Assembly: GCF_959020145.1 (NCBI RefSeq)
Contig: NZ_CAUEQY010000006.1
Location: 31,997 to 95,996, forward strand
Direction of reading: 5' to 3'
Source of the DNA: an uncultured Bifidobacterium sp.
GTDB taxonomy: Bacteria > Actinomycetota > Actinomycetes > Actinomycetales > Bifidobacteriaceae
Length of the DNA stretch: 64,000 nucleotides
The position numbers and the translations under genes are program-made. The notes under the pieces are model-generated. The model was given only the letters and a program-made list of their open reading frames with translations. It had not been told where the DNA came from and made no database searches. Below, in pieces: positions 7,598 through 17,434 of this stretch (position 1 is the stretch's first letter; each line of letters starts with the position of its first letter).

Positions 7598-10500
7598 TCA
7601 TTGACGCGGTGTCGGTTTCCAGTCCAGATCGTCAAGCAATTGACTGGTCCATCCGACCACTTCGTCCGAGCTCATCGGCTTGGAACCAAGCGAGCCTGCG
7701 AATGGAGCCGGTACCAGATACGTCTTGGTCAACGGCCGGTACTGGATGCCTTTGTAGATTCTGGCCATGCGCATCTGCACGGATTCACGCGGCTCGAACT
7801 TCGACACGCGCACGTTGCGTCCTTGCGCGATGATCTCGGAAATGCCGAGCTTACGCGCCTTGAACCGCAACCGCGCCACGTCGAACAGCGCCTCGAAATC
7901 GACGGGCGGCTTGCCGTAACGGTCGGTGAGTTCGTCGCGCAGCTCGTCGAGATCGTCTTCGGTGCGTGCGGAGGCGAGTTTCTGGTACGCTTCCAATCGC
8001 AGTTTGTCCGAATCGATGTAGTCGACGGGAATGGACGCCTCGATCGGCAGGTCGATGGTGACGGCAACCGATTCCTTGCGTTCCGGCTCCTTGTACTGTT
8101 CGACCGCTTCGGACACCATACGCACGTACAGGTCGAAGCCGACGCCTTCGATATGGCCGCTCTGCTCATCGCCCAGCAAATTGCCGGTGCCGCGCAATTC
8201 GAGATCCTTCATGGCTACGTCGAAGCCAGAGCCGAGCGCGGTGTTCTGCGCGATGGTGGCGAGCCTGTCATGCGATTGCTGGGTCATCGGCTTGGTCGGA
8301 TCGTACAGGAAGTACGCATACGCGCGCTCACGTCCACGACCGACGCGGCCACGCAGCTGATGCAATTGGCTCAAGCCGAAGCGGTCGGCATGGTCGACGA
8401 TCAGCGTGTTGGCGTTGGAGATATCAAGGCCGGTTTCGATGATGGTGGTGCATACCAGCACGTCGATGTCGCGATGCCAGAAGTCGCGGATCACACCGTC
8501 AAGCTGTTTCTCCCCCATCTTGCCGTGGGCTATGCCGACATGCGATTCGGGCACGAGCTCGTGGATTTTCGCCGCGACGGAGGAGATGTCCTGCACACGA
8601 TTGTGCACGTAGAACACCTGCCCACCACGCAACAGCTCGCGCCGGATGGCGGCGGTGACCTGCGCGTCCTCGTAAGCGCCGACGTAGGTGAGCACCGGCA
8701 GGCGATCCTCCGGCGGCGTGGCCAGCGTGGACATTTCGCGGATACCGGTGACAGCCATTTCCAACGTGCGCGGGATAGGCGTTGCCGACAGGCTCAGCAC
8801 GTCCACATTGGTGCGCAACGCCTTGAGCGTCTCCTTGTGCTCGACGCCGAAACGCTGTTCCTCGTCGATGATGACGAGTCCCAGATCCTTGAACTTGATC
8901 TTCGGATTGAGCAGCTTGTGCGTGCCGATGACCACATCCACGGAACCGTCTTCAAGCCCCTTGATGGTCTCGTTAATCTCCTTGGTGGTCTGGAATCGGC
9001 TCATGGCAGCCACGTTCACGGGGAAGCCTTCGAAACGTTCGGTGAAAGTCTCGAAATGCTGTTGCACGAGCAGTGTGGTCGGCACGAGCACGGCCACCTG
9101 CTTGGAATCCTGCACCGCCTTGAACGCGGCGCGCACCGCGATTTCGGTTTTGCCGAAGCCCACATCGCCGCAGATCAGACGGTCCATCGGAATGGGTTTC
9201 TCCATATCCGACTTGACCTCGTCGATGGTGGTGAGCTGGTCGGCCGTCTCCTGATAGGGGAAAGCGTCCTCCAGCTCCTTCTGCCACGGCGTGTCCTTGC
9301 TGAAGGCATAGCCTTTCGTACGCTGGCGTGCCGAGTAGAGCTTGACCAGATCCTCGGCGATCTCATGCACATGCTTGCGCGCCTTGGCTTTGGTGGCGGC
9401 CCAGTCGGAACCGCCCAGCTTGTTGAGTTTCGGCGTTTCGGCGCCGATGTATTTGCTGACCTGGTCGAGCTGGTCGGTGGGGATGAACAGTTTGTCCGCC
9501 GGCGCGCCTCGTTTGCTGGGAGCGTATTCGATGACCAGGTATTCGCGGGTGGTCTGGTTCTCGCCTTTGCCGATGGTACGTTGGCGCATCTCGACGAACC
9601 GGCCGATGCCATGCTGTTCGTGCACGACGTAATCGCCCGTTTTGAGTTCCATCAGGTCGATGGCCTTGCGGCGGCGTTTCGGCGTTTTCGCCTGTCCTGC
9701 GGCGGATGTGCGGCCGGTCAGGTCGCGTTCGGTGAGCAGGGCGATTTTCGCGGCGTCGTCCACGAAACCGTCGATGGCGCGCGATCGGACGCAATCGAAA
9801 TTCGCGATGCCGGTTTCGTTGATCGCACGCTTCAGTCGGGTGAGTGTGCCTTGGGCCGCGGCCGTGATCGTCACCGCATAGCCGGCGTCGAGCAGTCCTT
9901 CGATGCCGGAGGCCGCTTTGTTTTCGTCACCGCGGTATTCACCGGGTTTGGTGGCATCAAGTTGGATGTGGCCTTCCCGGGTGGCGTCGACGCCGAAGCT
10001 GGTGAGTTTCCACACGTCATGTTTGGAGAAGACGAGTGCGGAGATGGTTTCCTCGAAATCGTAGAAATTCGCCTGGTCGAAGGTGATCGGCGCTCCGGCG
10101 CCATGTCCGGATGCGGCGACATGCCAGCTTGCGGCAAGGAATTCGTTGGCGGTTTTCGCCAGATCGTCGGCGGCGCGACGAAGTTTTTCCGGGTCGGACA
10201 GCATGACCAGCGCATGCTTGGGCAGCATGCCCTGCACCGGTTCCATATCGTCGACCAGCGCGGGCAGCAGCGATTCCATGCCTTCCACCGGGATGGCGTT
10301 GGCGATGGATTCGAGCATGTCCTCGGCGTTGGGAATGGAGCCGATCAGCGATTTCGCACGTTGGCGAATCTGGTCGGTCAACTGCAGTTCACGGCATGGC
10401 GTGGCCCATACGGTGGAAATATCCTTACCGTAGGTGCGCTGGTCGGATGCGTGGAATTCACGTATGGTGTCGATCTCGTCGCCGAAGAATTCGATACGCA

Positions 10501-11164
10501 CCGGATGCGGCAGAGTGGGCGGAAAAACGTCGATGATGCCACCGCGGACGGCGAATTCGCCACGGTCCATCACCAAGTCGACGCGCGTGTACGCGTTTTC
10601 CACCAGTTTGCGGGATGCTTCGTCAAGAGGCAGTTCCTCGCCTTGGGAGAACACGAGTGGTTCGACGTCCCCCAAGCCTGCGACCACCGGTTGGATGAGG
10701 GAGCGCACCGGCATGACCAGAATGCGGATGGGGCCGAACAGCGTGCTGCCCTCTTCGGGATGCTTCAGCCTGCGGAACACCGCCATGCGGCTTGCCACAG
10801 TGTCCGCGCGTGGTGAAAGCCGTTCATGGGGAAGGGTCTCCCATGCTTCAAGCTGCGCCACATCGTTTGGGTCTCCGTCATACCAGGAACGGATGGACTC
10901 CACGGCTTCCTCCGCTTCGCGGCTGGAGGCGACGACGAGCACGACCGGCTGTTTGCCCGCAGCGCCGGCTGCGAGCGCCGGGCGTAGGCCGTCCGGCACA
11001 CCGACGGTGATGCTGGGGTCGATGTCTGATTCCGGTTCTTCGATTTCCCCGGCGATGAGCGCGCGGAAATCGTCATCGGTTTCCAGCACGTCGAGGATGC
11101 CGGCAAGCGAGCCTGCGGTCGGCAGTTGCGGTGGTTGCGCCGGAGACGTCGGTTCAGCGGCCAT
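7598..11164 (-). CDS. mfd: Transcription-repair coupling factor Mfd
   Basis: 1188 residues from the ATG at 11164, which overlaps the end of pth by 11 nt. Mfd is the ATP-dependent translocase that removes RNA polymerase stalled at lesions and recruits UvrA. Domain order: UvrB-like N-terminal module, the CarD-like RNAP interaction domain with ELKTGDYVVHEQHGIGRFVEM (about residue 490), then the superfamily 2 motor with GDVGFGKTEIAVRAA (Walker A), IIDEEQRFGV (DEEQ box) and SATPIPRTLEMA, then QLRGRVGRG (motif VI), and the C-terminal TRCF domain. Length is typical (about 1150-1200). An in-frame upstream extension of 20 codons lies entirely inside pth and is probably not translated. Confidence 0.97.
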   Translation of the reverse strand: MAAEPTSPAQPPQLPTAGSLAGILDVLETDDDFRALIAGEIEEPESDIDPSITVGVPDGLRPALAAGAAGKQPVVLVVASSREAEEAVESIRSWYDGDPNDVAQLEAWETLPHERLSPRADTVASRMAVFRRLKHPEEGSTLFGPIRILVMPVRSLIQPVVAGLGDVEPLVFSQGEELPLDEASRKLVENAYTRVDLVMDRGEFAVRGGIIDVFPPTLPHPVRIEFFGDEIDTIREFHASDQRTYGKDISTVWATPCRELQLTDQIRQRAKSLIGSIPNAEDMLESIANAIPVEGMESLLPALVDDMEPVQGMLPKHALVMLSDPEKLRRAADDLAKTANEFLAASWHVAASGHGAGAPITFDQANFYDFEETISALVFSKHDVWKLTSFGVDATREGHIQLDATKPGEYRGDENKAASGIEGLLDAGYAVTITAAAQGTLTRLKRAINETGIANFDCVRSRAIDGFVDDAAKIALLTERDLTGRTSAAGQAKTPKRRRKAIDLMELKTGDYVVHEQHGIGRFVEMRQRTIGKGENQTTREYLVIEYAPSKRGAPADKLFIPTDQLDQVSKYIGAETPKLNKLGGSDWAATKAKARKHVHEIAEDLVKLYSARQRTKGYAFSKDTPWQKELEDAFPYQETADQLTTIDEVKSDMEKPIPMDRLICGDVGFGKTEIAVRAAFKAVQDSKQVAVLVPTTLLVQQHFETFTERFEGFPVNVAAMSRFQTTKEINETIKGLEDGSVDVVIGTHKLLNPKIKFKDLGLVIIDEEQRFGVEHKETLKALRTNVDVLSLSATPIPRTLEMAVTGIREMSTLATPPEDRLPVLTYVGAYEDAQVTAAIRRELLRGGQVFYVHNRVQDISSVAAKIHELVPESHVGIAHGKMGEKQLDGVIRDFWHRDIDVLVCTTIIETGLDISNANTLIVDHADRFGLSQLHQLRGRVGRGRERAYAYFLYDPTKPMTQQSHDRLATIAQNTALGSGFDVAMKDLELRGTGNLLGDEQSGHIEGVGFDLYVRMVSEAVEQYKEPERKESVAVTIDLPIEASIPVDYIDSDKLRLEAYQKLASARTEDDLDELRDELTDRYGKPPVDFEALFDVARLRFKARKLGISEIIAQGRNVRVSKFEPRESVQMRMARIYKGIQYRPLTKTYLVPAPFAGSLGSKPMSSDEVVGWTSQLLDDLDWKPTPRQ

Positions 11165-11753
11165 TGAATCGCTCCTGGGCTTTGGCGAGACCGTCGAAGA
11201 TGATGGTTTCGGCCGCGTCGGCACCGTCGGCGAGGAATTCGGGGAGCTGCTTGCGTTGGTCCGGTCCGAAGCCGCCCAGCACCCAGTTCACGGTGTTGTC
11301 GTGCGCGTGGGCTCCGCGTTGGGCGTGGCCGACGCCCATGCGCACGCGCGCGTATTTCGGGGTGCCGAGCGAACGGTCGATGGATTTGATGCCGTTGTGC
11401 CCGCCTGCGGAGCCGCCGGCTTTGACTTTGATTCTGCCGAAGTCGAGGTCCATGTCGTCGTGGATAACCACGATATGGTCCGGTTCGATCTGGTAGTAGG
11501 CGCTGATGGAGGCGACCGCGTTGCCGGATTCGTTCATGTAGGTGAGTGGCTTGGCGAGGAAGAATTTGACGTTGCGGCCGGATAGGTTCATCACGCCTTT
11601 GCCGAGCATGGCGAGTCCCTTGTGGTCGGAGAAGTTGACGGACCAGCGTTCGGCCAGCACGTCGGCGGTCATGAAGCCCATGTTGTGGCGGGTGCCCTCA
11701 TATTTGGAGCCGGGGTTGCCCAGTCCTGCGATCAGCCAGAAATCAGATGCCAT
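11154..11753 (-). CDS. pth: Peptidyl-tRNA hydrolase
   Basis: 199 residues starting at MASDFWLIAGLGNPG. The enzyme releases tRNA from prematurely dropped-off peptidyl-tRNA. The catalytic residues are visible: N13 in GLGNPG, H23 in the EGTRHNMGF block, the KPLTYMNESG substrate loop, the aspartate in VIHDDMDL, and the GGSAGGHNGIKSI glycine-rich motif. An in-frame extension upstream of the ATG at 11753 is not conserved in the family. The end overlaps the mfd start by 11 nt, so mfd translation is probably coupled to pth. Confidence 0.97.
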   Translation of the reverse strand: MASDFWLIAGLGNPGSKYEGTRHNMGFMTADVLAERWSVNFSDHKGLAMLGKGVMNLSGRNVKFFLAKPLTYMNESGNAVASISAYYQIEPDHIVVIHDDMDLDFGRIKVKAGGSAGGHNGIKSIDRSLGTPKYARVRMGVGHAQRGAHAHDNTVNWVLGGFGPDQRKQLPEFLADGADAAETIIFDGLAKAQERFNGR

Positions 11754-11826
11754 AATAATCGTCCATTCCTCTGTGTTCTTGCGTGCTCTCGTCTTGTTTA
11801 ACCGCACAGATTCTACTGTCAGGTGC

Positions 11827-12351
11827 TTACAGGTCGAGATGCCAGTAGCTCATGTCGCGCATGGTTCCGGTGGAGTCGGTGGCGGCTTGGGGCATGAGTC
11901 CGAATTGGGTGAATCCGAAATGTTTCATCAGTGCGATGGATCCGCGGTTGTCGGCGAAGATGATGCCGCAGGCTTTGCGCATGTGGCGGTTTCGGCATTC
12001 GTCAAGCAGTCTGGCCAGTGTGAAGGTGCCCGCTCCCCTGCCCTGCCATTCGGGGGCGATGTAGTAGGCGAGGTCGGTGACGCCGTCGTAGCCGGCGCGG
12101 TCGTAGAACACGGACAGCGCGGAGAAGCCGATGATCCGTTCGCCGCCTTCCGTGGCTGCATCCGTGGCAGGCACGGTGGTGACGAACACCGCATATGGAT
12201 CGTGGTGCGATTCCACCCATGCCTTGCGTTGCGCGTAGGTACGTGGCGTGGTGTCGGCGGACGAGCCGCCGCGGATGACTGCCGCGTTGTAGATGTCGGT
12301 GATCGCTTGGATATCGTCTTGCGTCGCGATGCGGAAAGAATAGTCGGCCAT
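11827..12351 (-). CDS. GNAT-family N-acetyltransferase, phosphinothricin acetyltransferase-like
   Basis: 174 residues from the ATG at 12351 (MADYSFRIATQDD). It is a GNAT domain of the PAT/YncA subgroup: EDIQAITDIYNAAV-like N-terminus, then DLAYYIAPEWQGRGAGTFTLARLLDECR, which contains the acetyl-CoA pyrophosphate loop (QGRGAG), and a C-terminal GSIALMKHFGFTQFG. Members acetylate small amines, including phosphinothricin and methionine sulfoximine; the natural substrate here is unknown. It is followed by pth on the same strand after 73 nt. An in-frame extension upstream to 12426 crosses the UPF0182 terminator and is rejected. Confidence 0.85.
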   Translation of the reverse strand: MADYSFRIATQDDIQAITDIYNAAVIRGGSSADTTPRTYAQRKAWVESHHDPYAVFVTTVPATDAATEGGERIIGFSALSVFYDRAGYDGVTDLAYYIAPEWQGRGAGTFTLARLLDECRNRHMRKACGIIFADNRGSIALMKHFGFTQFGLMPQAATDSTGTMRDMSYWHLDL

Positions 12352-12381
12352 GCGCCCAGCATACCCGGCGGCGAACGACAA

Positions 12382-12415
12382 CAGGGGCCGGTTCCTTTGG
12401 AAGGAGCCGGCCCCT
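12382..12415 (-). terminator. Hairpin terminator downstream of the UPF0182 gene
   Basis: CAGGGGCCGGTTCC (12382-12395) pairs with GGAGCCGGCCCCTG (12402-12415) with one G-T pair. It lies 30 nt past the UPF0182 stop. The U tract is weak. Confidence 0.65.
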
Positions 12416-12445
12416 GCGTATTTCATGAAGGGAATCGGACGGGAA

Positions 12446-15400
12446 TCACTGTTCGAGTTCGATGGCCTTGTTCAGTGCTTCCTGAAGCTGCTTCTGAGCG
12501 TCGCCGTAGGCGGACCAATCGCCCTTCTTCATGGCGGCATCGGAATCCTTCATGGCCTGTGCGGCATCGTCGAGTGCCTTCTTCAGGTCGGCGCTCATCG
12601 TGCCGGACGAATCGCCATTATTGCCGCCGGTCTTACCGTCGGTATTGGATGGCGTGTCCTGCTTGCCGTCAGTGTTGGTCTTGCCATCGGCGGAATCGTC
12701 GTTCTTAGCATCCTGCTTGTCATCGGTGGTGTCGCCCACGTTTTCGGCGTCGCCTGCGGACGCGCCGGAATCGCCGCCGAACACCTGGTCGAGAGCCTCG
12801 TCCAGCGTGTCGGCGAAGCCGACCTGGTCGCCGAATGCGACGAGCACCTTCTTCAGCAGCGGGAAGCTGGTGGAGCCGGACGATTTGACGTACACCGGCT
12901 GCACGTAGACCAGGCCTCCGCCGAGAGGCAGGGTGAGCAGGTTGCCGCGCTGCACATTGGTCGAGCCGGATTCGAGCAGGTTGAGTTCCTTCGACACGTC
13001 GGCGGATGCGTTGAAGTTGTTCTGCGCCTGGCCGGGGCCCGGCACGTTGGAATCCTTCGGCAGTTCCTGCAATCGTATGGTGCCGTAGCTCGAGCCGATT
13101 TTGCCTTTCTCGTGGCCCGCGTCGGAATCGACCGACAGGAAGCCGGTCAGGATTTCCCTGGTGGACGAGCCTGCGGGAATGTACGACGAGGTCAGCGAGA
13201 ACACCGGTTCGCTGGAGCCGCCGGTCTGCAGCGTCAGATAGTACGGCGGCTGCAGGATGTCTCGCTGTTGCGCCTGCTGCGATTCGGTCGGGTCGACGGG
13301 GGTCTGCCAGAAATCCTCTCCGGAGAAGAACTGGTTGGCGCTGGACACGTGGTATTTGGCCAGCAGTTCGCGCTGCACCTTGAACAGGCTTTCCGGATAA
13401 CGCATGTGGCTCATCAGGTCGCCGGAGATTTCCGACAGCTGGTGGTACTGGCCGGGGAAGATCTTCTCCCAGGCTTTGATGACCGGGTCGGACTGGTCCC
13501 ATACATACAGGTCCACGGAACCGTCGTATGCGTCCACGGTGGCTTTCACGGAATTGCGGATGTAGTTGGCGTTCTTCGAGTTCAGGCTGCTTACCGTGTC
13601 GGAGGATTCCGTGGTGGAGTCCTTGGTGGCCTCGCCCAAGTCGGTCATCTGAGAGTATGGGTAGGCGTCCGAAGTGGTGTAGCCGTCCACGATCCACTTG
13701 ACCCGTCCGTCCACCACGGCCGGGTATACGCGGCCGTCAAGCGTCAGATACGGCGCGACTTTGGCCACACGTTCCTTCGGGGAACGGTCGTAGAGAATCT
13801 GCGAATTGGAGTTCACACGGTTGGAGAACAGGATCTGGTCGGAGCCGAAGCGGATGGCGTACAGCAGTCTGGAGAAGATGTTGCCGATCTTCGGACCGCC
13901 ATCGCCCTTGAAGGTGTTGGTGGCGCCTTCCGAACCGGTCGGATAGTCGAATTCCCAGGATTTGGTGCCTTCCGGAGCGCCTACGATCGAATATTCGGTG
14001 GCGTTCGGAGAGAAGTAGATGCGAGGCTCGTACTTTTCGTAATCGGTGAGCTTGCCTTGGGTGGGGATGCCCGCTTCGAAGAACTTCGGCTGGCCGTCGG
14101 CGGTCACCTTGTTGCCGTAGGCGGCCACAACGCCATAGCCGTGCGTGTACACGGTGTGGTCGTTGACCCAGTTGCGGTTGTCGAGACCGTCCAGATCGAG
14201 TTCGCGCGCGGCGATCACCGTGTCCTGGCTGACGCCGTCGACGTCGTATTTGTCGACCGCGACGGTGTCGGCGAACGTGTAGTACTGCTTGGACTGCTGC
14301 AGCTGTTTGAACGTCGGGGAGATGATCTGCGGGTCGAGCAGGCGGATCTGAGCGGTGGATTCCGCGGAATCGGCCAATGCGCCTTCCTCGCCTTCGGTGG
14401 TGGCCTTGTACTGTTCGGCCTTCACCTTGTCCAAACCGTACGCGGCGCGGGTGGCGTCGATGTTGCGCTGGATATAGGTGGATTCCATTTCCTGCGCGTT
14501 CGGATTGACGCGGAAGCGCTGCAGCAGCACCGGCCAGGCCACGGTAAGCACCAGGCTCACCACGATGGCGGAGGCGATGGCCACGGTCGGCACCTTCCAC
14601 GCCTTGAGCGCTTCGGAAGCACGTGCCGCGATGGGTGCGGAACCTTCCAACGTATGGGATTTCATAATCCACAGGCCCAGTATCACGCCAAGGATGGCGG
14701 TGATGGCGGCCATGATGAACGTGACGGGGATGGTGGCGTTCACCGTGGTGTAGGTGGCACCGGTGATTCTGCTGCCTTCCTCGGTCAGGTGCGAGAACAC
14801 TCCCAGAACCTGATTGGCGGCCCAGGCGAACATGTTGAGCATCAGCCAGATGCCGATCTGGCGGCGGGCGCGTTTGGTGATGCGGAACAGGCCATGGCCG
14901 TTCACCGGCATGGTGATGCGGATGCCGCCCATAAGCACGTGGGTGACGATGGAGAAGATGATGCCAGCGAGCAGCAACAGCGAGACAGCGGACATGATGA
15001 GTTTCAGTCCGGGCAGCACGAACACGTAGAAGCCGTTGTCGATGCCGAACTGCGGATCCTTGGTGCCGAAGCTTTGCGAGTTGAACATGAGCAGGATTTC
15101 GGACCAGTTCGCGTTGAACTGGGAGCCGAACACCAGTCCGACAATCAGGGAGATGACCACGGCGATGCGTCGAGCGCTCTTGGAGCTCACGCTCTTGCCG
15201 ATTTCGATGGTGTCGCCGTTCACGCGGATGGTGGAGCCGTCCGCAGCGTCGGGACGCGCCCATATCGCCAGCGTGGCGGAGATGAAGCCGACTGCGGCGA
15301 TGAGCACCGCGTACGCCAGCCAGAGGCCGACCCTGGTGCCCAGCTGCGTCCAAATCACGCTTTGGAAGCCGAGCTGGCTGTACCACATGACATCGGTGAC

Positions 15401-15697
15401 GAACTGCGCGAGCGCGAAGAACAGTCCGATGACGATGGCGAGCGCCAGCACCACGCCGATGAAGATCTTGCTGCCGTTCGACGGTTTGCGCGGACGGTTC
15501 GGCTTGCTGGTGATGCGGGGGCCCGAAGGTCGTTTCGGGGGAACGTTCGACGATGGTTGCGGACCGTCCCCTCCGTCGGTTTCGACGTTGAGGATGATCG
15601 GATCGTCGTTGCTGGGTTTGCGCGGATTCTGCCTGCCGGCACGGTTCGAGCCGCCTTCGGGATCGAACATGGGACCAAACATATCAAAGAAAGACAT
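12446..15697 (-). CDS. UPF0182-family large membrane protein
   Basis: 1083 residues. After a basic, proline-rich N-terminus (residues 1-55) there are about seven transmembrane helices up to residue 330 (for example FIGVVLALAIVIGLFFALAQ and VGLWLAYAVLIAAVGFISA), then a large extracytoplasmic domain and an acidic, Asp/Gly/Thr-rich low-complexity tail (about residues 970-1035) before a final helical segment. This is the actinobacterial/cyanobacterial UPF0182 family, whose function is unknown. RNIDATRAAYGLD, GLDNRNWVNDHTVYTHGYG and PRIYFSPNATEYSIVG are typical conserved blocks. It is a single gene ended by its own terminator, divergent from the GH3 lipoprotein. Confidence 0.93.
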   Translation of the reverse strand: MSFFDMFGPMFDPEGGSNRAGRQNPRKPSNDDPIILNVETDGGDGPQPSSNVPPKRPSGPRITSKPNRPRKPSNGSKIFIGVVLALAIVIGLFFALAQFVTDVMWYSQLGFQSVIWTQLGTRVGLWLAYAVLIAAVGFISATLAIWARPDAADGSTIRVNGDTIEIGKSVSSKSARRIAVVISLIVGLVFGSQFNANWSEILLMFNSQSFGTKDPQFGIDNGFYVFVLPGLKLIMSAVSLLLLAGIIFSIVTHVLMGGIRITMPVNGHGLFRITKRARRQIGIWLMLNMFAWAANQVLGVFSHLTEEGSRITGATYTTVNATIPVTFIMAAITAILGVILGLWIMKSHTLEGSAPIAARASEALKAWKVPTVAIASAIVVSLVLTVAWPVLLQRFRVNPNAQEMESTYIQRNIDATRAAYGLDKVKAEQYKATTEGEEGALADSAESTAQIRLLDPQIISPTFKQLQQSKQYYTFADTVAVDKYDVDGVSQDTVIAARELDLDGLDNRNWVNDHTVYTHGYGVVAAYGNKVTADGQPKFFEAGIPTQGKLTDYEKYEPRIYFSPNATEYSIVGAPEGTKSWEFDYPTGSEGATNTFKGDGGPKIGNIFSRLLYAIRFGSDQILFSNRVNSNSQILYDRSPKERVAKVAPYLTLDGRVYPAVVDGRVKWIVDGYTTSDAYPYSQMTDLGEATKDSTTESSDTVSSLNSKNANYIRNSVKATVDAYDGSVDLYVWDQSDPVIKAWEKIFPGQYHQLSEISGDLMSHMRYPESLFKVQRELLAKYHVSSANQFFSGEDFWQTPVDPTESQQAQQRDILQPPYYLTLQTGGSSEPVFSLTSSYIPAGSSTREILTGFLSVDSDAGHEKGKIGSSYGTIRLQELPKDSNVPGPGQAQNNFNASADVSKELNLLESGSTNVQRGNLLTLPLGGGLVYVQPVYVKSSGSTSFPLLKKVLVAFGDQVGFADTLDEALDQVFGGDSGASAGDAENVGDTTDDKQDAKNDDSADGKTNTDGKQDTPSNTDGKTGGNNGDSSGTMSADLKKALDDAAQAMKDSDAAMKKGDWSAYGDAQKQLQEALNKAIELEQ

Positions 15698-15835
15698 GCT
15701 AATAGCCTAGCGACAGGCGAGGAACGCCGTTAAGCCGCCAGCCGAACGGATCTGGCCGTGGGCTGAATCGGCTGTTCCGTGGCATGTCCGTATGAAGAGA
15801 ACATATGGGGAATGCCGGCATGCCATAATGGCGGT

Positions 15836-17065
15836 ATGAAGAAGGCTCATGGGTTTTTCACACGATTGGTGGCTGCCTGCTGCGTGGCGATGCTGCCGGT
15901 CACGTTGGCCGCATGTTCCGGCGACGCTTCCCCATCGGACGCCGCCACCGCAGCTTTTTCCACTCGCCGGCCGACGGTCACGCATGATTCCCTCGACAAG
16001 GCGCAAGTGCCGTCCGTCCGCGACGATTCGCCGCATGCCAAGGCGGTGCGGGCCGTGGAGTCCATGAGTGTCGAGGAACGGGTCGGGCAGCTGGTTATGG
16101 CGCCATTGTTCGCTGGTTCCGATCCGTCATCGTTGTATGACCTCATTGCGAACAGGCATGTTGGTTCGGTTTTGATCATCGGCAACTGGACTTCGGGGAT
16201 CGCCGGGGTCGCGGCCGCCACATCCACGCTGCAATCGTATGCTCCGGGCGACAACCAGCTGTTGATGTCCACCGATCAGGAGGGTGGTCTGGTCCAGCAT
16301 CTCAAGGGGGCCGGGTTCGATACCATGCCTTCGGCCACCCAGCAGGGCGCAATGGATGTCAGCCAGTTGAGGCAATCGGCATCCGCATGGGGCACGCAGC
16401 TCAAGGCTGCCGGCATCAATGTCGATCTGGCACCCGTCGTCGGCACGGTGACCGTGGACCGTTCGTCGAACGCCCCGATTGGCGCGCTGTACCGTGATTT
16501 CGGTCTTGATCCGGCCGGCAATGCGGACCATGCGAAGGCGTTCATACAGGGCATGTCCGATTCGGGGGTAGGCAGCGCCATCAAACATTATCCGGGTTTG
16601 GGATCGGTGACCGGCAATACCGATTTCACCGCGAACGGCATCCTCGACACCACCACCACGTTGGATGGTCCGGAAATCAGCGCGTTCAACAGCACGTTGG
16701 AGGCAAGCCCTTCGATGGTGATGATGTCTTTGGCCACATATCAGGCGATCGATCCGAATAATCCGGCCGTGTTCTCATCAACGCTGGTCACCGGCTATCT
16801 GCGCGGGAAAATCGGCTTCCAAGGCGTCGTCACTTCCGATTCCCTGTCCGCAACGGCTTTGAGTGGCGTGCAGCCGAGTGATTTGGGTGTGCGGCTGGTC
16901 GAAGCCGGCGGCGATTTGGCATGTATCGGCGCCTCTTCCTACGTGCAGCCGGTGTTGGACGGATTGAACGCCAAAGCGGCCGGCGATGCGACGTTCGCGC
17001 GGAAGGTGCAGCAATCCGCCATTCGTGTGATGACGCTCAAATACGAGATGGGGCTCGCCAGGTAA
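15836..17065 (+). CDS. Glycoside hydrolase family 3 (NagZ-like) lipoprotein
   Basis: 409 residues from the ATG at 15836. An in-frame upstream extension would hide the signal peptide. MKKAHGFFTRLVAACCVAMLPVTLAACSG is a lipoprotein signal with lipobox LAAC, so the protein should be anchored outside the membrane. The GH3 barrel shows VGQLVMAPLF, LLMSTDQEGGLVQHL, KHYPGLGSVTGNTDF, and the nucleophile region GVVTSDSLSA. NagZ-type enzymes remove N-acetylglucosamine from peptidoglycan fragments. The loop after KHYPG differs from the usual GHGDT..DSH sequence, so the Asp-His acid/base dyad seems to be missing (see findings). It converges on azlD. Confidence 0.85.
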   Translation: MKKAHGFFTRLVAACCVAMLPVTLAACSGDASPSDAATAAFSTRRPTVTHDSLDKAQVPSVRDDSPHAKAVRAVESMSVEERVGQLVMAPLFAGSDPSSLYDLIANRHVGSVLIIGNWTSGIAGVAAATSTLQSYAPGDNQLLMSTDQEGGLVQHLKGAGFDTMPSATQQGAMDVSQLRQSASAWGTQLKAAGINVDLAPVVGTVTVDRSSNAPIGALYRDFGLDPAGNADHAKAFIQGMSDSGVGSAIKHYPGLGSVTGNTDFTANGILDTTTTLDGPEISAFNSTLEASPSMVMMSLATYQAIDPNNPAVFSSTLVTGYLRGKIGFQGVVTSDSLSATALSGVQPSDLGVRLVEAGGDLACIGASSYVQPVLDGLNAKAAGDATFARKVQQSAIRVMTLKYEMGLAR

Positions 17066-17095
17066 TCGCAATGCCAAGCACAGGCGGAAGCCGTC

Positions 17096-17434
17096 TTACG
17101 AGAAAACCAGCTGTACCAGCAGCATATAGACGGCGGTGCCGCCGGCGATCGACAGCAGCATGTTCCTTTTCCATATGTGCAGCAGGGCGATTGCGATAAT
17201 CGCCAACAATTCGGGAATGCCGTGGCTGCCTGACGTCAGGTGCACTCCTTTGAGCGAGTACACGACAAGCAGGCCTGTCATGGCATACGGCAGGACGGTG
17301 CCCAGGTAGGTGATGAAACGCGGCGGTTCCTTCGATTCGGGGAACAGCAGGAACGGCAGGAAACGTGTCAGCATGGTGCCGAGCATCGCCATGATGATGG
17401 TGATGACGCCTTGCCACGTGGTCATGATCATCAT
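17096..17434 (-). CDS. azlD: Branched-chain amino acid exporter small subunit AzlD
   Basis: 112 residues with four hydrophobic helices. AzlD is the small partner of AzlC in exporters of branched-chain amino acids. Diagnostic stretches are TMLTRFLPFLLFPE, ITYLGTVLPYAMTGLLVVYSLK and LAIIAIALLHIWKRNMLLSI. The ATG at 17434 overlaps the azlC stop as ATGA, so the two are translationally coupled; the downstream ATG codons at 17431 and 17425 are also possible. A much longer open frame runs on to 18889 but is out of context and represents the shadow of azlC and the next gene. Confidence 0.9.
   Translation of the reverse strand: MMIMTTWQGVITIIMAMLGTMLTRFLPFLLFPESKEPPRFITYLGTVLPYAMTGLLVVYSLKGVHLTSGSHGIPELLAIIAIALLHIWKRNMLLSIAGGTAVYMLLVQLVFS

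Noticed and set aside
7538..10816. A 1092-codon open frame opposite mfd
   Set aside because: It is the mirror of mfd in a high-GC gene, has no recognisable domain, and has His/Arg/Gly-rich composition typical of antisense frames.
12350..15733. A 1127-codon open frame opposite UPF0182
   Set aside because: Antisense shadow; UPF0182 has clear family blocks and membrane helices, and the shadow has none.
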